Part shown: piece by piece, positions 61,157-64,000 of the stretch
Layout of the letters: every line of letters begins with the position of its first letter
Numbering within the stretch: position 1 is the stretch's first letter
Assembly (NCBI RefSeq): GCF_900217815.1
Contig: NZ_OBMT01000017.1
Coordinates: 1 to 64,000, forward strand
DNA from: Rhodobacter maris
GTDB taxonomy: Bacteria > Pseudomonadota > Alphaproteobacteria > Rhodobacterales > Rhodobacteraceae
DNA: 64,000 nucleotides
Reading direction: 5' to 3'
Notes under the pieces: generated by a model
What the model saw: the letters and a program-made list of their open reading frames with translations, nothing else
What the model was told of the DNA's origin: nothing
Databases searched by the model: none
Translations under genes and position numbers: made by a program

Positions 61157-61717
61157 ATGCGCAGGCGGATGTTTCTCACGGCACTGGCCGCGGCTCTGGG
61201 CGCGGGGCCGGCGATGGCCGGGGGGGCAGGGGAGCGCGTGATCGACGATTTCTCCGGTCATCCGGAAACGCGCTGGCGTTTTTATACGGATGCGGTGATG
61301 GGCGGGGTGTCGACCGGGGCGCTCGTGATGCTGCGCGGCGCCGGGGGGCGCCGGGCGCGGATGACGGGGGTGGTCAGCACTGCGCATCAGGGAGGATTTC
61401 TGCAGATGCGGCGCGATCTGGACCCGGCGCCGCCTGCGGGGACCGTGGGCGTCTGGATCGAGGTTCGAGGCAATGGAGAGCGCTATTTCGTGCATCTGCA
61501 CACGCGCCAGATGCTGTTTCCCTGGCAGTATTATCAGGCGCCGTTCGAGAGCCATCGCGACTGGCGCCGGATCGCGCTGCCGTTTTCCGCCTTTCATCCT
61601 TCCGGGCGGATGCTGCGTGCCGTGCCGCGCCCGCAGGATCTGCTTTCGGTGGCGCTGGTGGCCTATGGTCGTGATCACACAGCCGAGATGGAAGTGCGCG
61701 CGATCGGCTTCTATTGA
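61157..61717 (+). CDS. CIA30-domain protein, secreted
   Basis: The 186-residue protein starts with a signal peptide (about 1-21, cut after AMA). The rest is a jelly-roll-like CIA30 domain: VIDDFSGHPETRWRFYTDAVMGGVSTG (about 28-54), then FLQMRRDL and WQYYQAPFESHRDWRRIALPFSAF. In eukaryotes CIA30 assists complex I assembly, but bacterial secreted forms are probably carbohydrate-binding or of unknown role. GGAGAG precedes the ATG. 61718-61915 downstream holds nothing evident. Confidence 0.82.
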   Translation: MRRRMFLTALAAALGAGPAMAGGAGERVIDDFSGHPETRWRFYTDAVMGGVSTGALVMLRGAGGRRARMTGVVSTAHQGGFLQMRRDLDPAPPAGTVGVWIEVRGNGERYFVHLHTRQMLFPWQYYQAPFESHRDWRRIALPFSAFHPSGRMLRAVPRPQDLLSVALVAYGRDHTAEMEVRAIGFY

Positions 61718-61915
61718 GGTAGCCTGTAGAGCAGCCTGAAAAGACCATGTTTCTCCGCAGCGCAACGGGATCCCTCAACGTCGCAGGGTCGGGGTCGTTT
61801 GGTGGGAGCCGGGGTGACGATCGCGGCCGAACGCGGGCGATCAGGGCGCCGTGGGAAGCCGTTGTCTCCTCGACGCCGTATCAGAGGAATTCTTCGGAAA
61901 ACCGGTAAAAGCCTC

Positions 61916-61944
61916 TGGACAGCCTTCGCGCCCTCGTCTAGTAA
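61916..61944 (+). promoter_or_regulatory. promoter of tRNA-Phe
   Basis: TGGACA (61916-61921) and TAGTAA (61939-61944) are separated by 17 bases, 43 bases before the mature tRNA. Confidence 0.55.
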
Positions 61945-61987
61945 CCCCCCACCAAACGCGGATCGGCAGATAGCCGGGAAGCACAGT

Positions 61988-62063
61988 GCCCAGATAGCTC
62001 AGTTGGTAGAGCAGCGGATTGAAAATCCGCGTGTCGCTGGTTCGATTCCGGCTCTGGGCACCA
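61988..62063 (+). tRNA. tRNA-Phe (GAA)
   Basis: Acceptor GCCCAGA/TCTGGGC, anticodon stem GCGGA/TCCGC region with loop containing GAA, T-arm GGTTCGATTCC and encoded CCA. Its 3' end is followed by the accessory genes at 62.2-64 kb, so it is the likely integration site of that island. Confidence 0.97.
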
Positions 62064-62128
62064 TTTAAATACCTGAAATAAAGCAAGTTTTCTATAAGTG
62101 CCTCATCGCGCTATTGCGTCGCCCTCGT

Positions 62129-62153
62129 TCTGGGCTACATCTGGGCTACATTT
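62129..62153 (+). repeat. tandem 11-base repeat resembling the tRNA-Phe 3' end
   Basis: CTGGGCTACAT occurs twice in a row (62130-62151). TCTGGGCTACATTT at 62140-62153 matches the tRNA 3' end with its following bases (62053-62066) at 12 of 14 positions. It may be a secondary or decayed attachment site. Confidence 0.45.
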
Positions 62154-62240
62154 CGCGCACGCTTGGTGTGAAGTTTCAAGGCGGGGATTCTGTGCATGCG
62201 GTTGGCGGGTGAAGGCCGTAACCGTTCTCTGGAATCTGAG

Positions 62241-62513
62241 ATGAAGCCCGCCAGCGACCGAATGCAGCACCGGAGAAGATCATTGAGCTCACAGTCGCTA
62301 GCAAACGAAGTCTATCTGAAGGTCGAGGAAGTTGCCGCGCGCTACGGCGTCTCCATTGACACGATTTATCGGTGGAAAAGAAACGGCGACTTTCCGAAAG
62401 CACGGAAAGTCGGTCCCGGCGTTACGCGCTGGCGACTGTCTGATCTGATCGAACATGAAGCGAATATGCAAGCGTGCTTCGCGACGCACCTGAACATCCC
62501 TCGTAGCGAATGA
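62241..62513 (+). CDS. AlpA/excisionase-like HTH protein
   Basis: A roughly 90-residue protein (longer if the ATG at 62196 is used). The MerR-like HTH spans VYLKVEEVAARYGVSIDTIY and RWKRNGDFPKARKVGPGVTRW, typical of AlpA and excisionase proteins of islands, which control integrase genes or direct excision. The ATG at 62241 has GGAA upstream; the exact start is uncertain. Codon usage is less GC-biased than the core. It is the first gene after tRNA-Phe. Confidence 0.75.
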   Translation: MKPASDRMQHRRRSLSSQSLANEVYLKVEEVAARYGVSIDTIYRWKRNGDFPKARKVGPGVTRWRLSDLIEHEANMQACFATHLNIPRSE

Positions 62514-62580
62514 TCACTCTGTGAGTGAGGGGCTTGCGCCCCTCCCCCGGGGAATGGCTGAGCTTTCCCGTTCCGACGCG

Positions 62581-62748
62581 TCATCCCGCGTCGAGCAGCT
62601 CACGCAGCGCACGCACCCGCGCCGGAGTGATTTCCGGGTCACGTCCCGCACTGATCACCCGGATGAACTCGATCCATGCCTTCTCGTTTTCGCTGAGCTG
62701 GTCCCATGGTCCCATTGGTCCCTGTGGCGTGATGAAGAGACCGCTCAT
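62581..62748 (-). CDS. 55-residue hypothetical protein coupled to the XRE repressor
   Basis: This short gene starts with ATG overlapping the repressor stop (ATGA). The product, MSGLFITPQGPMGPWDQLSE then NEKAWIEFIRVISAGRDPEI and TPARVRALRELLDAG, is acidic with a predicted C-terminal helix pair. It is not recognised. The ATGA overlap and matching coding pattern argue that it is real; it may be an anti-repressor, toxin, antitoxin or regulator partner. Confidence 0.65.
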   Translation of the reverse strand: MSGLFITPQGPMGPWDQLSENEKAWIEFIRVISAGRDPEITPARVRALRELLDAG

Positions 62749-63143
62749 TTGCCAAAGATCCCGCGCAATGTCGTCCGTCCCCGTGCCGTGATCCGCGGAT
62801 CGCTGTTCCCCGACGCGTCGCGCAATTCATCGAGCCAGGCGCGCTCGTTCGCGGTGACAGGAGAACCGAAAATCTCGGTAATCGCCTTTGCCGCCGTCAC
62901 ACCCACCGACTGCTCAAGCGAGATCCGCATCAGATACGCCGGATCGACCTCGAGCGCTTTTGCCAGCGAGGGCACCCGGTCGAGTGGTAACTTGCTCTTG
63001 CCCGACTTCAGGATCGAGATGAAGTTCGCGTTGGGGAAGCCCGCCTCGGCGGCGATCTCGTTTTGGGTTTTGCGATGCGCTAATGCCTCGACGCGGTCGG
63101 CGATGAAGCGCGCGACTTCTGTGCTTTTGAAAGGGTTAGTCAT
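62745..63143 (-). CDS. XRE-family HTH repressor
   Basis: The 132-residue protein (131 plus start) has an HTH at about 8-65 with RKTQNEIAAEAGFPNANFISILKSGKSKLPLDRVPSLAKAL, resembling phage CI/Cro and antitoxin regulators. The C-terminal half (about 75-131) has no peptidase motif, so SOS cleavage is not expected. The start MTNPFKST at 63143 lies next to an inverted repeat that is probably its operator. It is divergent from the nuclease-like gene at 63448 and probably controls it. Confidence 0.85.
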   Translation of the reverse strand: MTNPFKSTEVARFIADRVEALAHRKTQNEIAAEAGFPNANFISILKSGKSKLPLDRVPSLAKALEVDPAYLMRISLEQSVGVTAAKAITEIFGSPVTANERAWLDELRDASGNSDPRITARGRTTLRGIFGK

Positions 63144-63148
63144 GTTGT

Positions 63149-63177
63149 TCGTCTCGCTGTTGTTGCTGATGAGACGA
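63149..63177. promoter_or_regulatory. inverted repeat upstream of the XRE gene
   Basis: TCGTCTC (63149-63155) and GAGACGA (63171-63177) are a perfect 7-base inverted repeat with centres 22 bases apart, immediately before the repressor start. It may be an autoregulatory operator, or fold over the ribosome-binding site. The remaining 63178-63447 has no gene and should hold the promoter of the rightward gene. Confidence 0.5.
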
Positions 63178-63447
63178 GCGTAACCAAGCACGCTGATCAC
63201 GTCGGGTGGGACTTGCGCGCGCGAAGACGGGAGCTGCGCATCGTAACCGAAGTCCTAGAAAAGGGGGCGCGGTGCGATGGGGATGCATCCGGTGCCAGCC
63301 ACTTCGGGGCGCGCAAACCCTCCACTCCCTATCCTCGGCGCAATCATTTTGCCGGATGACTCGCCTCACGCCTTTGTGTTCAAATCCTTGAAAATCGCGC
63401 GGACTTGCCGCACCGTATCCGCATTGGATTAAGGGAGGAGCATTGTC

Positions 63448-64000
63448 ATGGAGTTCAAGCAGCGCGTGGATGATCTCGCGGCGCGGTCAAAACACGCGAG
63501 CCAACACGCGCTGACCGAGGAGGCGACCAAAACATCCGTGGTCCTGCCTTTGATCAAGGCTCTCGGTTTTGACCCGTTCAATCTTGAGGAGGTGGTGCCT
63601 GAATTCGTCGCCGATGTGGGCATCAAGAAGGGCGAAAAGATCGACTTCGCGCTCAAGATCGGCGGCAAGCCCGCGATTTTGGTGGAAGCAAAGCCGATCT
63701 CGATGGCGTTGGGTTCGGCGCAGTATAGTCAGTTGTTCCGTTACTTCTCCACGGTCGAGGCGCGCCTCGCGATCCTGACGAACGGGCGCGAGGTATGGTT
63801 CTTCTCGGATATCGACGAGAAGAACCGGATGGACAAGAAACCCTTCTTCGTCTTCGACCTGCAGAACTATGACGAGCGCCAGGTTGCCGAACTCGAGCGG
63901 TTCCAGAAGGAGGGGTTCGACATCGAAGCGATCCTCGAAGCTGCGTCGAACCTGAAATACGTGAAGGCTGCAGCGATGGAACTCTCGCGTCAACTCGCCA
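63448..64000 (+). CDS. HSDR_N-type restriction endonuclease-like protein, partial (runs off the window)
   Basis: The visible 184 residues match the N-terminal nuclease domain of type I restriction R subunits and stand-alone relatives. LPLIKALGFDPFNLEEVVPEF leads to EKIDFALKIGG (Asp66) and ILVEAK (Glu80, Lys82), the PD-(D/E)xK site, followed by QLFRYFSTVEARLAILTNG. AGGGAGGAG lies before the ATG. If short (about 350 residues) it is a solitary nuclease; if it continues with a helicase it is HsdR. It is the first rightward island gene after the repressor. Confidence 0.8.
   Translation, partial: MEFKQRVDDLAARSKHASQHALTEEATKTSVVLPLIKALGFDPFNLEEVVPEFVADVGIKKGEKIDFALKIGGKPAILVEAKPISMALGSAQYSQLFRYFSTVEARLAILTNGREVWFFSDIDEKNRMDKKPFFVFDLQNYDERQVAELERFQKEGFDIEAILEAASNLKYVKAAAMELSRQLA

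Noticed and set aside
1-64000. CRISPR array or large direct repeats
   Set aside because: No regularly spaced repeats of 25-40 bases were seen anywhere; only short local repeats as listed.

Overview
The window is high-GC, tightly packed bacterial chromosome from an alphaproteobacterium of the Rhodobacteraceae, close to Rhodobacter capsulatus. This rests on the order petP-petR-petABC (documented in R. capsulatus), on cytochrome bc1 subunits that closely resemble my recollection of the R. capsulatus proteins, on a bioMNY biotin transporter, on Mo-box/Mop molybdenum control, and on a GC-rich intergenic element typical of this family. No database search was possible, so names rest on recognised motifs and gene order.

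Layout. 1-1970: accessory DNA (a putative membrane protein, a small unknown, an HNH protein) abutting the 3' end of a tRNA-Tyr. 2-3.6 kb: rlmB and a CoA-binding protein. 3.6-13.7 kb: a minus-strand locus joining a polar amino-acid-type ABC importer to two glutamine-synthetase-like ligases, a class-I glutamine amidotransferase, a PaiB-like protein, a PuuB-like amine oxidase and a DegT aminotransferase; it resembles gamma-glutamylated amine (Puu) catabolism. 13.8-20.5 kb: TerB, a TetR regulator, cytochrome bc1 (petABC), petR/petP and ilvE. 20.6-30.1 kb: a small unknown, an EamA transporter, queG, gbcAB-like Rieske oxygenase and reductase, GST, TfoX, recR, ybaB, an unexpected PD-(D/E)xK-like gene, and dnaX. 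30.1-36.5 kb: an IS110 remnant, rpmG, RNase P RNA, an amidase, a lipoprotein, gatAC, an MBL hydrolase, SRP RNA and a Pro/Ala-rich membrane-anchored protein. 36.5-41.8 kb: RND pump with two adaptors. 41.8-45.3 kb: mod locus with Mo-boxes and mop.

46.4-59.9 kb is the most interesting block: a complete Na+-pumping, biotin-dependent malonate decarboxylase operon of Malonomonas (Mad) type. It is preceded by a HutP-family RNA-binding antiterminator homologue and a 0.5 kb leader. It includes a 38-residue single-membrane-span protein between madG and madB, its own biotin ligase, and the MadLM malonate carrier, and is followed by bioMNY. The block therefore carries malonate uptake, ACP prosthetic-group synthesis and attachment, acyl transfer, carboxyl transfer, Na+ pumping, biotin uptake and biotin attachment.

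60-64 kb: a BASS-type transporter, a CIA30 protein, then a tRNA-Phe with a new accessory island beginning at its 3' end (AlpA-like protein, XRE repressor translationally coupled to a 55-residue protein, and a truncated HSDR_N-type nuclease at the window edge). Both edges of the window are thus tRNA-adjacent accessory DNA.
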